A DNA stretch of 64,000 nt from Candidatus Kaistia colombiensis (GCA_029203105.1 CP119318.1:944501-1008500), one strand, 5' to 3'. Shown: positions 16,311 through 26,120, counted from the first letter of the stretch. The notes: a model not told the origin generated them from the sequence alone. Program-made: numbers and translations.

Positions 16311-17148
16311 CGACGATTCTTTCGGATGCGGTGGGCGGCGGCCATGCCGGCTCCAGTGCCCGATGGACCGGCCTTGCCGGCAGGATCGCGCCCTGGAGGA
16401 GGCGCCCCTCCGCCGAACCCAGTTGCAGGCCGCGCACGACCGGTTCGTCCTCCTGGATCCGGCCCTCGGCCAGCACGATGACGCGGCTGCAGAACAGGCG
16501 CACCAGCCGCAGGTCGTGCGTGATGAACAGCACCGCCATCTTCAACGTCGACTGCAGCTCCTTCAGGAGCGCGATCATCTGCATCTGCAGCACGAGGTCG
16601 AGATTGGAAACCGCCTCGTCGAGGACGAGCAGGCGGGGCGACGGGCCTATGGAGCGGGCGATGCAGACACGCTGCAACTGGCCGCCGCTCATCTGCGTGG
16701 GTAGCTTGCGGGCGTCGTCCGGCGCGAGACCGACCTGCATCAGCAGCGAGCGGACCTTGCGGTCACACTCGTCCGGATTGAGCGTCGTCAGGTGGCGCAG
16801 CGGTTCGGCGATGATGCGGCCGACCGTGTGGCGCGGGTTCACGGCGCCGAGCGAGTCCTGGAACACCACCTGGACCGAGCGGCGATAGTGCCTGTAGGCC
16901 TCGCCCGAGAGGCCGCGCAGGTCGCTGCCGTCGAAGGAGACGGTGCCGCCGTCCGGCCGCTCGAAGCCGAGCAACAGCCGGCCGAGCGTGCTCTTGCCCG
17001 AGCCGCTGCGGCCGAGGAGCGCGATGCTTTCGCCGGCCGCGATGTCCAGCGATACGTCGCTGAGCACGGTCTTCGGCGCAGACTTCCCGACCAGCGAGAA
17101 GGTCGAATAGACCTTCGACACCGACCGCGCGGAAAGGATCGTGCTCAT
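16204..17148 (-). CDS. nikE: Nickel ABC transporter ATP-binding protein NikE
   Basis: ATPase of the nickel importer. Walker [12 protein letters not shown], signature MSGGQLQRV and Walker B LVLDEAVS are clear. The family tail ([16 protein letters not shown]) corresponds to the NikE ending, but the frame continues about 45 residues further into the convergent dihydropyrimidinase gene. The true gene may therefore have been extended by a lost stop or by an indel. ATG overlaps the nikD stop (ATGA). Last gene of the nikABCDE operon. Confidence 0.85.
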   Translation of the reverse strand: MSTILSARSVSKVYSTFSLVGKSAPKTVLSDVSLDIAAGESIALLGRSGSGKSTLGRLLLGFERPDGGTVSFDGSDLRGLSGEAYRHYRRSVQVVFQDSLGAVNPRHTVGRIIAEPLRHLTTLNPDECDRKVRSLLMQVGLAPDDARKLPTQMSGGQLQRVCIARSIGPSPRLLVLDEAVSNLDLVLQMQMIALLKELQSTLKMAVLFITHDLRLVRLFCSRVIVLAEGRIQEDEPVVRGLQLGSAEGRLLQGAILPARPVHRALEPAWPPPTASERIVATTQAWPLGDGFGSARASRVVDVRSGGIVRLPRLP

Positions 17149-17924
17149 GCGACCTCCGGATAGAGCGCCATGTGGGCTTCGACCAGTTCGCGGGTCGCGA
17201 TGCGTTGCGGGTCGTCGAAGATATTGCGGGTCGTCGCCATCTCGATGATGCGGCCGTTCTCCATCACTGCCACCTCGTCGGCGAGCCGCGCCACCACGCC
17301 CATATCGTGCGTGATCATGAGGACGCCGAGGTTGCGGCGACGGGCGAGATCGTCGAGCAGGTCGAGGATCCGCGCCTGCACGATGAGGTCGAGGTCGGTC
17401 GTCGGCTCATCGGCGAACAGGAAGGGCGCGTCCGACAACAGGGCGAGCGCGATCATCGCCCGCTGCAGCATGCCGCCGCTCATCTCGAAGGGATGGAGCC
17501 CCAGCACCGTTTCGCCGTCCTCCAGGCCGACAGTCGCGAACGCCTCGAGGACCCGGTTCCGCCAGCCCGCGTCGAGCTTGCCGACTGCGCGCAGCGTCTC
17601 CTTGGCATGGTGGGCCATGGTTCTGACTGGATTGAAGGCCGAGCGCGGGTTCTGCAGGATCGTCGCGACGACATGGCCCCGCAGCTTGTCGGCGGCAATC
17701 GGCTGGCCGTCATGAAGCACGCGGCCGTTTGTGACGCGAACGCCCGGCGGCAGCACGCCCTGCGCGCCGCTGCACGTCATCGACTTTCCGCATCCGCTGG
17801 AGCCAACGAGGGCGAGGATGCGGCCGCGCCGGATCGTCAGGCTGATGCCGTCGACGAGCACATGGTCATGGTCGCCGTGCCTGGCAGCGACGCGAAGGTT
17901 CTCGATGGTGAGCGTCTCGGTCAA
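17145..17924 (-). CDS. nikD: Nickel ABC transporter ATP-binding protein NikD
   Basis: 259 residues, the usual NikD size. Walker [12 protein letters not shown] has methionine where serine/threonine is common, as in NikD. Signature [10 protein letters not shown] and Walker [12 protein letters not shown] are present. I place the start at TTG 17924, which overlaps the nikC stop (TTGA). The open frame extends further upstream only as an out-of-phase read through nikC. Confidence 0.85.
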   Translation of the reverse strand: MTETLTIENLRVAARHGDHDHVLVDGISLTIRRGRILALVGSSGCGKSMTCSGAQGVLPPGVRVTNGRVLHDGQPIAADKLRGHVVATILQNPRSAFNPVRTMAHHAKETLRAVGKLDAGWRNRVLEAFATVGLEDGETVLGLHPFEMSGGMLQRAMIALALLSDAPFLFADEPTTDLDLIVQARILDLLDDLARRRNLGVLMITHDMGVVARLADEVAVMENGRIIEMATTRNIFDDPQRIATRELVEAHMALYPEVA

Positions 17925-18799
17925 TGCTGGTGGTCTCCGTGCAGGCTCGGGTCGAGCCGGTCGCGCACCGCATCCCCCAGGATGTTGAACGCCATCACGC
18001 TCAAGAGCAGCGCGAGGCCGGGCCAGATGATCAGCATCGGGTTGGACCAGACGAACTGGCGAGCGTCGTTGATCATCACGCCCCATTCGGCGGTCGGCGT
18101 CTGGACGCCGAGGCCGAGGAAGGAGAGACCCGCGACGTGCAGCATCATGTGGCCGATGTCGAGCGTCGCCAGAACGATCATCTGCGCCATGATGGCGGGG
18201 AGCAGGTGCTCCATGAAGATCCGCACTCGGCCGGCACCGGCGGCGCGCGAGGCGAGCACGAAATCGCGCTGCCGGAAGGACAGCACCAGGCCGCGTACCA
18301 TGCGCGCGTACCACGCGAAATGCGACAGCGCGATGGCGATGATCACGTTCACCATGCCCGTGCCGAGGATGCCGATCAGGAACAGCGCGAGCACGACGGT
18401 CGGAAAGGCGAGGAAGATGTCGCAGAAGCGCATCACCGCCTGGTCGACGCGGCCGCCCAGATAGCCGGACGCGCCGCCGACTGCGATGGCGAGCGCCATG
18501 ATCAGGACGATGCAGAGCGCGACCGAGCCCAACGAAACCCGCGTGCCGTAGATCAGGCGCGAGAGTTCGTCTCGGCCGAGATGATCGGTTCCGAGCCAGT
18601 GCGCGAGGCTCGGCCCCTGGAGGCGCTGGGTGAGGTCGACGGCGTTGGGATCATAGGGCGCGACCAGCGGCGCGGCGATCGCGGCAATGGCAAGTACGAC
18701 CACGATGGCGAGTGCCATGCGCACCAGCCAGGTGTCGGGGACCGGCAGGCGCCAGAGTGTGCGCCGGGGCGCGTGTTCGTCGAGGCTGGCGAGCGTCAC
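17921..18799 (-). CDS. nikC: Nickel ABC transporter permease NikC
   Basis: 292-residue inner-membrane permease with about six membrane segments. Motif [19 protein letters not shown] and the binding-protein-dependent EAA loop ([15 protein letters not shown]) are typical. I place the start at GTG 18799, overlapping the nikB stop by four bases. The much longer open frame upstream reads through nikB in the wrong phase. Forms the channel with NikB. Confidence 0.87.
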   Translation of the reverse strand: MTLASLDEHAPRRTLWRLPVPDTWLVRMALAIVVVLAIAAIAAPLVAPYDPNAVDLTQRLQGPSLAHWLGTDHLGRDELSRLIYGTRVSLGSVALCIVLIMALAIAVGGASGYLGGRVDQAVMRFCDIFLAFPTVVLALFLIGILGTGMVNVIIAIALSHFAWYARMVRGLVLSFRQRDFVLASRAAGAGRVRIFMEHLLPAIMAQMIVLATLDIGHMMLHVAGLSFLGLGVQTPTAEWGVMINDARQFVWSNPMLIIWPGLALLLSVMAFNILGDAVRDRLDPSLHGDHQH

Positions 18800-19740
18800 A
18801 GGGCTGCCTCCGCGTTCAGGCGGATGCGTGGGTCGAGCCACGCATAGAGGATGTCGACGACGAGATTGCAGATCACGAAGATGGTCACCAGGAACAGGGT
18901 GAAGCACTGGATGACGGGAAAGTCGCGGCTGTAGATCGCCGTCACGGCATAGCGGCCGATGCCCGGCCAACCGAACACGCTTTCGATCACCAGCGTGCCG
19001 CCCAGCAGCTCGCCGACATGCATGCCGGTCGCCGTCACGATGGGCAGCATGGCGTTGCGCAGGATATGCGAGCGCTCGACCTGCCCGTCGGTGAGGCCGC
19101 GCAGCCGCGCATAGAGCACGTGCCGCGAGCTTGCCGTCTCCAGCATGCTGGCCCGCAACAGGCGCGCGTTGATCGCCAGCGACATGAACGAGACCGCGAG
19201 CACCGGCATGATCATGTGCTGCCAGCCGCCCTTGCCCATCGGCGGTAGCCATTTCAGCGTCAGCGAGAACAGCAGCACCAGCAGGAAGCCGAGCCAGAAG
19301 CTCGGGGTCGAGACGCCGAGGAAGGCGAAGCCGCGCACCAGATGATCCGGCCAGCGATCCTTGTAGCGGGCGGACCAAATGCCCAGCGGCACCGAGACGA
19401 GGAGTGTGAAGACGAGCGCCACCCCGGCGAGCTGCAGCGTCGCCGGCAGGTAGTGCAGGATGTCGTCGATCACGGGCCGCCGGGTGACGTGGGAGATGCC
19501 GAAGTCGCCCTGAACGGCGTTGCGGATCCAGCTGGCATATTGCGCCAGGATCGGCCGATCCAGGCCGAGCGTGTGCCGCGCATCGGCGACCGCGCTCGGC
19601 GTCGGCGGGATGTTCGAGAGCTTGAGATAGGCCACGGCCGGATCGCCGGGAGCCATCCGGATGATGACGAACATCAGGATGGAAACGCCCAGCAGGATCG
19701 GGACCAGCAAAAGCAAACGTCGGAGGATGAAGCCGGCCAT
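18796..19740 (-). CDS. nikB: Nickel ABC transporter permease NikB
   Basis: 314 residues, exactly the E. coli NikB length, and clearly NikB-like over its whole length from memory (for example [51 protein letters not shown]). It has six hydrophobic segments and an EAA loop. The gene starts eight bases after nikA stops. Confidence 0.9.
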   Translation of the reverse strand: MAGFILRRLLLLVPILLGVSILMFVIIRMAPGDPAVAYLKLSNIPPTPSAVADARHTLGLDRPILAQYASWIRNAVQGDFGISHVTRRPVIDDILHYLPATLQLAGVALVFTLLVSVPLGIWSARYKDRWPDHLVRGFAFLGVSTPSFWLGFLLVLLFSLTLKWLPPMGKGGWQHMIMPVLAVSFMSLAINARLLRASMLETASSRHVLYARLRGLTDGQVERSHILRNAMLPIVTATGMHVGELLGGTLVIESVFGWPGIGRYAVTAIYSRDFPVIQCFTLFLVTIFVICNLVVDILYAWLDPRIRLNAEAAL

Positions 19741-19748
19741 GGCTCAAC

Positions 19749-21317
19749 TCAGTCCTTTGGCTTCAAGGCTGCGAAGGGATAGTCGAACTGCGTCGCGCCG
19801 AAGCTCAGATTGCCGACATTGTCGCGTGCAACGAGGATGGCCGTCGAATAGGTGAGCGGCAGGTAGACCGCCTCGTCATGCAGTCGGGTCAGGATGTCGG
19901 TGTAGAGCGTCTGGCGCTTCGTCTCGTCGGTGCTTGTCAGCGCCTGGTCGATTTCCGCGTCGATCTTGGCCTTGTCGGCGAGACCGAGCTGGGCCTGGTA
20001 GTCGGCATGCGCCGGCACCCGCATCGAGCTGACGAAGGCATGCGGGTCGTAGGGAGCCCCCCACGTATTGCCGAAGATCATGCCGAAATTGCCGTCCGTC
20101 TGGCGCGCATAGAAGGAATTGGCCTCCTCGCCCAGCAGCCTGGCCTCGATTCCGACCTTGGCGAGGTCGGCCTGCAGCACCTCCGCGACCGACTTCATCA
20201 CCGCGTCGGTACCGATATAGGCAAGGTCGATCTGCAGGGGCTGCCCGTCCTTGGCGCGGAAGGTGGCGCCCGGCGCGATCGTCCAGCCCGCCTTGTCGAG
20301 CAGGCTTGCCGCCAGGGCAGCATCGTATCCATAAGGCCTTAGGCCGATATTCGAGTAAGGCGCGGTGGGCGCGAACAGCGTGTCGGCGCGGGTCTGGGTG
20401 CCGTGATAGATCGCCGCGATCAGCATGTCCTTGTCGATGGCGTGGTTGATCGCCTGGCGCACCGCGAGGTCGTTGGTCGGCGCCTTGTTGGTGTTGAGCG
20501 CGATGACCTGGGTGCCGAGCGGCGGCGAGATCTCGGCCTGATAGCCCTGCGCCTTGAGTCGGGCGAAGGTATCGGGCGTGATCGGTCCCTCGTCGCCATA
20601 GATCAGGTCGATGTCGCCGGTTTCGAGCGCCACGGCGCGCGTGTTACTGTCGGCGATGACCTTGACGACGATCTTCTCGTAGGCCGGCTTGTCGCCCCAG
20701 TAGCTGTCATTGCGCTCGAACACGTCATGTTCGCCGAGGCGCGTCTCGACGAGCTTCCAGGGGCCGGTGCCGATAGGCGCCTTGATGCCTTCCTCGGTGT
20801 TGCCCGAAGCGGGGAACTGCGACGGCGCGAGGAAGCGGACCGGCCGTACCAGCGCCAGTTCCTGCAGCAGCGGATAGTAGGGCTCCTTGAGCTGCAGCTC
20901 GACCGTCAAATCGTCCAGCGCCTTGACCGACTGGAGCTGGTTGATGAGTTCCAGCCAGTCGTGGCTCTTGCGATTGGCCATGACGGTTTCGAGATTGGCC
21001 ACGACCGCCGCCGCGTCGAACTTGTCGCCGTTCGAGAAGGTGACATCGTCGCGCAGCTTGAAGGTGTAGGTCTTGCCGTCTTCCGACGCGGTCCAAGAGG
21101 TGGCGAGCCAGGGCGCCACGGTGCCGTCGGCCTGATACTTCACCAGCGACTCGTAGACCATGCCCTGAGCGAACATCTGGCTCGGCGAATAGGCGTGGGG
21201 GTTGAGCGGCCCGACATTCGCCGGCCAGGAGAAATTCAGCGTCTGCGCGACGACGCCCGAAACGGGCAGAACAGCAGCTGCAATTCCAAGCAGCGCCCCG
21301 ACCAGAACTCCACGCAT
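19749..21317 (-). CDS. nikA: Nickel-binding periplasmic protein NikA
   Basis: 522 residues with a signal peptide ending near GVVAQ. The sequence follows NikA closely (WPANVGPLNPHAYSPSQMF, LVKYQADG, GIKAPIGTGPWKL, GETGDIDLIYG-like and WGAPYDPHAF), which separates it from general dipeptide-binding proteins. It captures nickel, probably chelated, and delivers it to NikBC. A perfect NikR-type box lies 55 bases upstream of the start, so nickel repression is likely. No nikR gene is in the window. Confidence 0.9.
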   Translation of the reverse strand: MRGVLVGALLGIAAAVLPVSGVVAQTLNFSWPANVGPLNPHAYSPSQMFAQGMVYESLVKYQADGTVAPWLATSWTASEDGKTYTFKLRDDVTFSNGDKFDAAAVVANLETVMANRKSHDWLELINQLQSVKALDDLTVELQLKEPYYPLLQELALVRPVRFLAPSQFPASGNTEEGIKAPIGTGPWKLVETRLGEHDVFERNDSYWGDKPAYEKIVVKVIADSNTRAVALETGDIDLIYGDEGPITPDTFARLKAQGYQAEISPPLGTQVIALNTNKAPTNDLAVRQAINHAIDKDMLIAAIYHGTQTRADTLFAPTAPYSNIGLRPYGYDAALAASLLDKAGWTIAPGATFRAKDGQPLQIDLAYIGTDAVMKSVAEVLQADLAKVGIEARLLGEEANSFYARQTDGNFGMIFGNTWGAPYDPHAFVSSMRVPAHADYQAQLGLADKAKIDAEIDQALTSTDETKRQTLYTDILTRLHDEAVYLPLTYSTAILVARDNVGNLSFGATQFDYPFAALKPKD

Positions 21318-21371
21318 CCATCAACCCCCGAGTGATTTGCCGTACGAGATGCGAGGCTAGGTGGTAGATGC

Positions 21372-21399
21372 GTATGATGTCGAGTCAAAAAGATCATAC
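21372..21399. promoter_or_regulatory. NikR operator
   Basis: GTATGA (21372-21377) and TCATAC (21394-21399) are separated by exactly 16 bases, identical in half-site and spacing to the established NikR box of E. coli nikA. It lies in the divergent region between nikA (minus) and the DUF2946-like gene (plus), 55 bases from the nikA ATG. This both supports the nickel assignment and predicts a NikR elsewhere in the genome. Confidence 0.85.
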
Positions 21400-21503
21400 T
21401 CACAGCACGAAATTGGATAGTCCCGGAGATGAGCCGGGGCCTGCGGTCGTCGGAGGGCAATTGTCGCGGTGACAAAAGGCCGGGGGCATGTCATCAGCAA
21501 CCC

Positions 21504-21896
21504 ATGGACGCGATGCGCAAGCTCATCTGGCAAGAGCTGAAGACGGCCCTTCTGGCGGTCGGCGTCGTCTATCTCCTGCTCTCCCAAGGACTGATCTCGG
21601 CCTACGCTCAGACGGTGATGGCCGCGTCCGAAGCCGGACCTCGCTTCATCATCTGTTCTCCGCTCGGCGGGGCGAGCGACGAAGATCCCATCAAGGCCTT
21701 GGCGCGCGACTGCTGCTCGACCCTGTGCCAGGTGGCCAGCGCCATCGGACCCTTGCTCGCGCCGTCCCCCGTCGTGTTCGCCTTCAAGGTCGATGTACGG
21801 CCCATGTTGTGGCGCCCGGCCTACACGGTAAGGGGGCCGCCATCCGAAACCCGACTGGTTCCCGAGGCTCGCGGACCGCCCTCGCACTCCATCTGA
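21504..21896 (+). CDS. Small membrane-anchored Cys-rich protein, DUF2946-like
   Basis: 130 residues. An N-terminal hydrophobic segment (ALLAVGVVYLLLSQ) is followed by a cysteine pattern, ICSPLGG and then DCCSTLC. This resembles DUF2946 proteins, which often sit beside copper chaperone genes. The ATG at 21504 suits the signal/anchor; an in-frame GTG lies upstream. It is first in a row with PCuAC and SCO1 genes, suggesting a periplasmic copper-related role. Family assignment is tentative. Confidence 0.6.
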   Translation: MDAMRKLIWQELKTALLAVGVVYLLLSQGLISAYAQTVMAASEAGPRFIICSPLGGASDEDPIKALARDCCSTLCQVASAIGPLLAPSPVVFAFKVDVRPMLWRPAYTVRGPPSETRLVPEARGPPSHSI

Positions 21897-21963
21897 CGCC
21901 TGATTTTCACGGCTCGGCGCGCATCCCGTGCGCCGGCCGCTCTTGCGCATTTGGAGAACAATC

Positions 21964-22860
21964 ATGCGAGCTTTTTCGCGCCTTCTCGCGGCCGTCGTCC
22001 TGCTGGCCGCTCCTTCCGCTTTCGCTCACGACTACAAGGCTGGCGACATCGAAATCGGTCATCCATGGACCCGCGCCACGCCGCCGTCCGCGCGGGTCGG
22101 GGGCGGCTATCTCACCCTCACCAATCACGGCCAGACCGCTGATCGCCTCGTAGGGGGCTCCTCGCCGGCCTCCGGCCGCGTCGAGATCCACACCATGGAA
22201 GTGACCGATGGTGTCATGAAGATGCGGGAGCTTGCCGACGGGCTTGCGCTGCCTCCGGGAGAAACCGTCAAGCTCGAGCCGGGCGGCTTCCATCTGATGC
22301 TGATCGACCTCAAGGCACCGATCAGCGAAAGCGCGAAGATCCCTGTGACGCTCCGCTTCGAGCATGCCGGCGCCGTGGATGTGGAACTGGCGGCTGGCGC
22401 GCTCGGTGCCCCTGCGATGCAGCACGGCGATCACGCTGCGCAGCATGGGCACGGGGATCACGGGCAGGCCCATGCCGGCGGCGACCAAGCTGCCATCGAA
22501 CACGTCCTGAAGTCCATCTGGGACAGCAAGGAAACGCCCCTCGGCATCGCCCCCGTCGTGGTCGCCGGTGACTACGCACTGGCTGGTTGGGAGCAGGGCG
22601 AACGGGGCGGCCGGGCGCTCCTCCGGCGACATGGAGAGGCCTGGCGCGTCGTCCTTTGCAGCGGTGACGAACTGAAGTCGGCGGAGAACCTGACCAAGGC
22701 CGGCGTCCCGGCCAAGGACGCGGAGACGTTGACATCGCAGCTAGCCGTTGCCGAGTCCTCGCTCGACCCCAGGACGGTGGCCAAGTTCTCGCTGTTCCAG
22801 GGCGTGGTGACGATGGACGAGGAAGGCCAGCATGGCTCGACTCACGGGGGGAACCACTGA
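21964..22860 (+). CDS. Periplasmic copper chaperone PCuAC fused to a second copper-associated domain
   Basis: 298 residues with a signal peptide (cleavage near AFA-H). Residues 20-145 form the PCu(A)C domain with the copper-binding pattern H-x-M ... M ... H-x-M (IHTMEVTDGVMKM and GGFHLML). A His-rich linker follows (HGDHAAQHGHGDHG, about residues 150-170), then a second domain (about 172-290) like the copper-uptake-associated proteins found separately elsewhere. PCuAC delivers Cu(I) to the CuA site of cytochrome oxidase with SCO1, whose gene overlaps this stop by one base. Confidence 0.85.
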   Translation: MRAFSRLLAAVVLLAAPSAFAHDYKAGDIEIGHPWTRATPPSARVGGGYLTLTNHGQTADRLVGGSSPASGRVEIHTMEVTDGVMKMRELADGLALPPGETVKLEPGGFHLMLIDLKAPISESAKIPVTLRFEHAGAVDVELAAGALGAPAMQHGDHAAQHGHGDHGQAHAGGDQAAIEHVLKSIWDSKETPLGIAPVVVAGDYALAGWEQGERGGRALLRRHGEAWRVVLCSGDELKSAENLTKAGVPAKDAETLTSQLAVAESSLDPRTVAKFSLFQGVVTMDEEGQHGSTHGGNH

Positions 22861-23468
22861 TGCGCCCCCGGCACATCGGCCTGCTGGCGGGCGGCGTGCT
22901 TGCCATCGTCCTGGCGCTGGTCGGTTTCACGGCGCTTGTGAACTCGCGTCAGGCGAGTCCGGGTCAAAGCGTAACCGGGGTTGCCAGTATTGGCGGCCCC
23001 TTCGCGCTGACGAAAAGCGATGGCAAGGCGGTGACCGAACGCGACTTCCTCGGCAAACCGACCGCGATCTTCTTCGGCTTCACCTTCTGTCCCGAGGTTT
23101 GCCCGACGACGCTCTACGAGCTGTCAGGGCTTATCAAGGATCTCGGGCCCGAGGCCGACGAAATGAACTTCGCATTCGTGTCGGTCGATTGGGAACGAGA
23201 TGGACCGAAGGAACTCGCCAGTTATACCTCCGCCTTTGACAGCCACATCCAGGGCCTGTCCGGCACCGAGGCCCAGATCGAGACGGTGACCAAGGCCTAT
23301 CGCGTCTATTACAAGCGCGTCCCGGTCGAGGGCGGGGACTACACCATCGACCACACGGCCTCGGTCTACCTGATGGACAAGGACGGGCGGTTCGTCGGCA
23401 CGCTCGCTTACGGCGAAGCGCGCGACACCATGCTGGAAAAGCTCAAGCGACTGGTCGCTGGCGCCTGA
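22860..23468 (+). CDS. SCO1/SenC family copper protein
   Basis: 202 residues: N-terminal membrane anchor (residues about 6-25), then a thioredoxin-like domain with the copper-binding CPEVC motif and a later histidine in YTIDHTASVYL. SCO1 matures the CuA centre of cytochrome c oxidase by redox and copper transfer. The ATG overlaps the preceding stop (TGATG), so it is co-translated with the PCuAC gene. No cytochrome oxidase genes lie in the window. Confidence 0.9.
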   Translation: MRPRHIGLLAGGVLAIVLALVGFTALVNSRQASPGQSVTGVASIGGPFALTKSDGKAVTERDFLGKPTAIFFGFTFCPEVCPTTLYELSGLIKDLGPEADEMNFAFVSVDWERDGPKELASYTSAFDSHIQGLSGTEAQIETVTKAYRVYYKRVPVEGGDYTIDHTASVYLMDKDGRFVGTLAYGEARDTMLEKLKRLVAGA

Positions 23469-23584
23469 CATCGAACCATGACGGATACGAGTATTCCCCG
23501 ATCCGCACCGGTGGGTCGACGAAGGCGACTGAGGCGCGCCCTGGCCTGATCAAGATGGTGCGGCGGGACAACAGCCTGCCGCGC

Positions 23585-23610
23585 CGTTCTCGCCTAATTC
23601 GGCGGGAACG
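23585..23610 (-). terminator. Hairpin after the thioesterase gene
   Basis: A 10-bp stem CGTTCTCGCC / GGCGGGAACG with a six-base loop (one G-T pair) abuts the stop codon of the minus-strand thioesterase gene. No T-run follows, so termination is uncertain. It is also convergent with the SCO1 gene. Confidence 0.4.
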
Positions 23611-24420
23611 TCATGAGGGGAGGGGAGCCTCGGTGCCGTCGCCATCGATGGGCTGTGGGCGGCCGTTTTCGTCGACCGCGACCATGACGAAAGTCCCCCG
23701 GCCACTTTGGCGGCGCTTGCCCGTCGAGAGGTTTTCCGCCCAGAGTTCCACCGCGACCGTCATCGAGCTTTTGCCGACCTTCTCGATCCGGGCGATGAGT
23801 TCCACCACTTCGCCATTGTGGATCTGGCTCCGAAAATCGACGCGCTCCGACGCTGCCATGACAACGGCCTTGCGGCTTCGGCGCGTCGCGACGACGAAGG
23901 CTGCCTTGCCCATCGCGGCGAGGGCATTGCCGCCATAGAGGCTGCCATAGTGGCTGGTCACACTGGGGAAGACGAGCTCGACCATCCGCAGGTCCGCCCC
24001 GACCGCGTCAGGCTGGGGCGCCGGCATCGCAGGCAGCCGCCATCCTTCGCGCTCCGGTCCGTCGCCAACGGCAACCATGTTGAACACGCCGCGTGTGCAG
24101 AGCCGGCGATCGCCGGTGAGGGGCGGCTCGGCGACCATCTCGACCTCGACGCTGAGCGAGCGCCGGCCGACGCGCGTCAACCGCCCCGTCAACTCGATGA
24201 TGTCGCCGAGCTGGGCCGGCGCCTGGAAGTCGATCCGTTCGCAGGACGCGGTCACGAAGTCCACATGGGCATGCCGCGCCGCGACAATGAAGGCGACCTT
24301 GTCCATGTGGGCAAGGCCCACGCCACCGAACAGCGTGCCGTGATGGTTCGTGTCGCCTGGGAAGACGATGTCGATCAGTTGGGTGGAAGCGTTCGTCTGC
24401 GGCGATGCGAGCGTCATCAT
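23611..24420 (-). CDS. Acyl-CoA thioesterase, tandem hotdog domains
   Basis: 269 residues with two hotdog folds: first (about residues 5-125) with DTNHHGTLFGGVGLAHMDK, second (about 145-265) with VTSHYGSLYGGNALAAMGK. The repeated hydrophobic helix and the asparagine/aspartate near G-LFGG are typical of BFIT/YciA-type acyl-CoA hydrolases. The start is set at the ATG pair 24420/24417, preceded by AGAGG. It hydrolyses acyl-CoAs in the cytoplasm. Specificity is not readable. It is isolated in orientation from the copper genes and from the permease remnants upstream. Confidence 0.85.
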   Translation of the reverse strand: MMTLASPQTNASTQLIDIVFPGDTNHHGTLFGGVGLAHMDKVAFIVAARHAHVDFVTASCERIDFQAPAQLGDIIELTGRLTRVGRRSLSVEVEMVAEPPLTGDRRLCTRGVFNMVAVGDGPEREGWRLPAMPAPQPDAVGADLRMVELVFPSVTSHYGSLYGGNALAAMGKAAFVVATRRSRKAVVMAASERVDFRSQIHNGEVVELIARIEKVGKSSMTVAVELWAENLSTGKRRQSGRGTFVMVAVDENGRPQPIDGDGTEAPLPS

Positions 24421-24705
24421 GGGTAACCTCTGAGTGTCGGTCCAGCCGGAGGCCTGCGGCTGACGCTGGGAAGGGCCGGCGGGTTCACGGCCACCTTGAT
24501 GGAGCGGAGGCGTTTGCAGGCCTGCCAATCCAGGCACCACGTCCTGGAGCCACTACCTCAATCGGACGGGAACTGCCCTGTGAGCTCGAGCCCCTTGCCC
24601 TCACCGCGGCTTCGGTCGTCGTGTCGGCCTCTTCAATGTTCTGGCTGAGCCGTCGAGCGCCTCCGCGACAAGTTCGTAGGCGTGGCCGCCGGATGCGTCA
24701 AGCAG

Positions 24706-24727
24706 GATATAAGGATGTCTTTATATC
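24706..24727. promoter_or_regulatory. Near-perfect palindrome, candidate repressor operator
   Basis: GATATAAGGA and TCTTTATATC form a 10-bp inverted repeat with a 2-base centre and one mismatch. AT-rich words of this form are bound by small dimeric repressors such as the ArsR family. The remaining part of 24421-24751 holds no gene. The palindrome faces no intact gene: the thioesterase start is nearly 290 bases away and the other side is the 3' end of a permease remnant. Confidence 0.5.
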
Positions 24728-24751
24728 ATCGCGGGATCTGACCCGGCCCGC

Positions 24752-25513
24752 TCAATCCGCATCAAAGGTGGCGTTCAGGGTTGCAGCGACCACGGCAATG
24801 GCGAGGCCCGGCCAGACCATCAACAGCGGATGGTCGAAGATGAACATTCGGTATTCGAACAGCATCGCACCCCAGTCCGGACGCGACGGATCGGCGCCGA
24901 GGCCGAGGAAGGCGAGCGCCGCATAGGCTGTGACCGCGAGGCCCGCATTGGCCCCGATATGAGCGAAGAGCACCGGAGCCATGTTTGGCAAAATATGGCG
25001 CAGCACCAGTCCGGGCCCGGCAACGCCGAGAGCGCGCGCTGCCCGCACGAAGGGTTCCGCCAGTAGCCGCCGCGCCAGACCGTGGGCAAAGAGCGTGTAG
25101 GGTCCGATGCCTGCGAGCCCAAGCGCCGCGCCCGCCGTGACCGGATTGAGGCCGAACAGGGCCGCCGCGGTTAGGGCGACCACGAGGGTGGGGACGACGA
25201 TGAACATCTCGGCCGCGCGCCGGATCAACGTCCCGCGCCAGTCGCTCAGCAACGCCGCCGCGACACCGAACACCGTGCCGCCGATCATGCCAATCGCCGC
25301 GACGCAGCCGAGCACGACAGCCGTGCGCGCCGCCAATCATCAATCGAGAGAGAACATCGCGGCCGAGCTGTCGGTGCCCAGCCAATGGTCGAAGGACGGT
25401 GGCGCGAAACGGATGGCAAGGTCAATCGCATCGGGGTCATGCGGCTGCCAGACCGCACCGACGAGCATCAGGCCTGGCAGCATCGGCGCGAGACCATAGT
25501 GCGTTCGTCTCAT
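24752..25513 (-). pseudogene. Remnant of a NikC/DppC-like ABC permease, two frame breaks
   Basis: Reading frames must be switched twice to follow one permease. The N-terminus (start 25513) runs to DHWLGTDS, then LGRDVLSRLMIGG in a second frame around 25340-25380, then TAVVLGCVAAIGMIGG to the end in a third. The EAA loop region (FVRAARALGVAGPGLVLRHILPN) is intact. The start overlaps the stop of the upstream permease remnant (ATGA). No ATPase or binding protein gene accompanies it. Either decay or two indel errors would explain this, and the truncated partner favours decay. Confidence 0.75.
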
Positions 25514-26120
25514 GCCCGGCGCGGTCCGAGCCAGGCAAGGCAGAGCGCGCCGCCGGCATTGAGGACCAGCAGCCAGAGGGCAACGACCATTACATAGGCC
25601 TGCAGCACCGGATAGTCGCGCGCCGCGATGCTCTCGACGAGGAACTGGCCTATGCCGGTCAGTCCGAACAGAACCTCCAGTGCGGCCGTGCTACCCACGG
25701 CCCAGCTTGCCTCGGCTCGGAAGGCCGACACCATGGCATAGAGCGCATGCCGGTGGCCATGACGCCAGAGCGCATCGGCGCGACCGATGCCCTTGGCGAG
25801 CGCCGTGCGGAAGAATGGCTGCCGGGCAACTTCGAGAAGGTCGCGACGATAGACGCGTGTCAGCACGGCGAGCGAGTGGAAGGCTATGAGCGCGATGGGT
25901 AGCACGAGCCCGGTCCAGTCGCGCGAGAACGGACGGATCCAGCGAAGCTGCACGCCGAGGACATAGAGCAGGATCAGGCCGAGCCAGATCGACGGCACGG
26001 CCTGGACGAACACCGCGAGCCCGCGCGTTGCGCGATCAATCAGTCCACTTGGACGGAGCGCGGCGAAGAAGCCAAGCGGCATGGCGAGGAGCCGTGCGAG
26101 CGCCAGAGGGCGACACGCTT
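25510..26120 (-). pseudogene. 5'-truncated NikB/DppB-like ABC permease
   Basis: The homologous part begins near ARLLAMPLGFFAALRP (about 26100) and continues to the end. It includes the EAA loop (RTALAKGIGRADALWRHGHRHAL) and ESIAARDYPVLQAYVM, which parallels the NikB C-terminus. The first about 100 residues of a normal NikB/DppB, including the first membrane segment, are missing. The upstream in-frame sequence is unrelated. With the damaged partner downstream it looks like a dead second metal/peptide importer. Confidence 0.7.

Noticed and set aside
17145..18314. Apparent 389-residue ATPase
   Set aside because: The upstream 130 residues are nikC out of phase. NikD starts at TTG 17924.
17921..19747. 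Apparent 608-residue protein on the minus strand
   Set aside because: Its first half is nikB read in the wrong phase. Only the last 292 codons (NikC) are real.
24752..26120. Insertion sequence or prophage causing the permease damage
   Set aside because: No transposase, integrase or terminal repeats are visible around the remnants.
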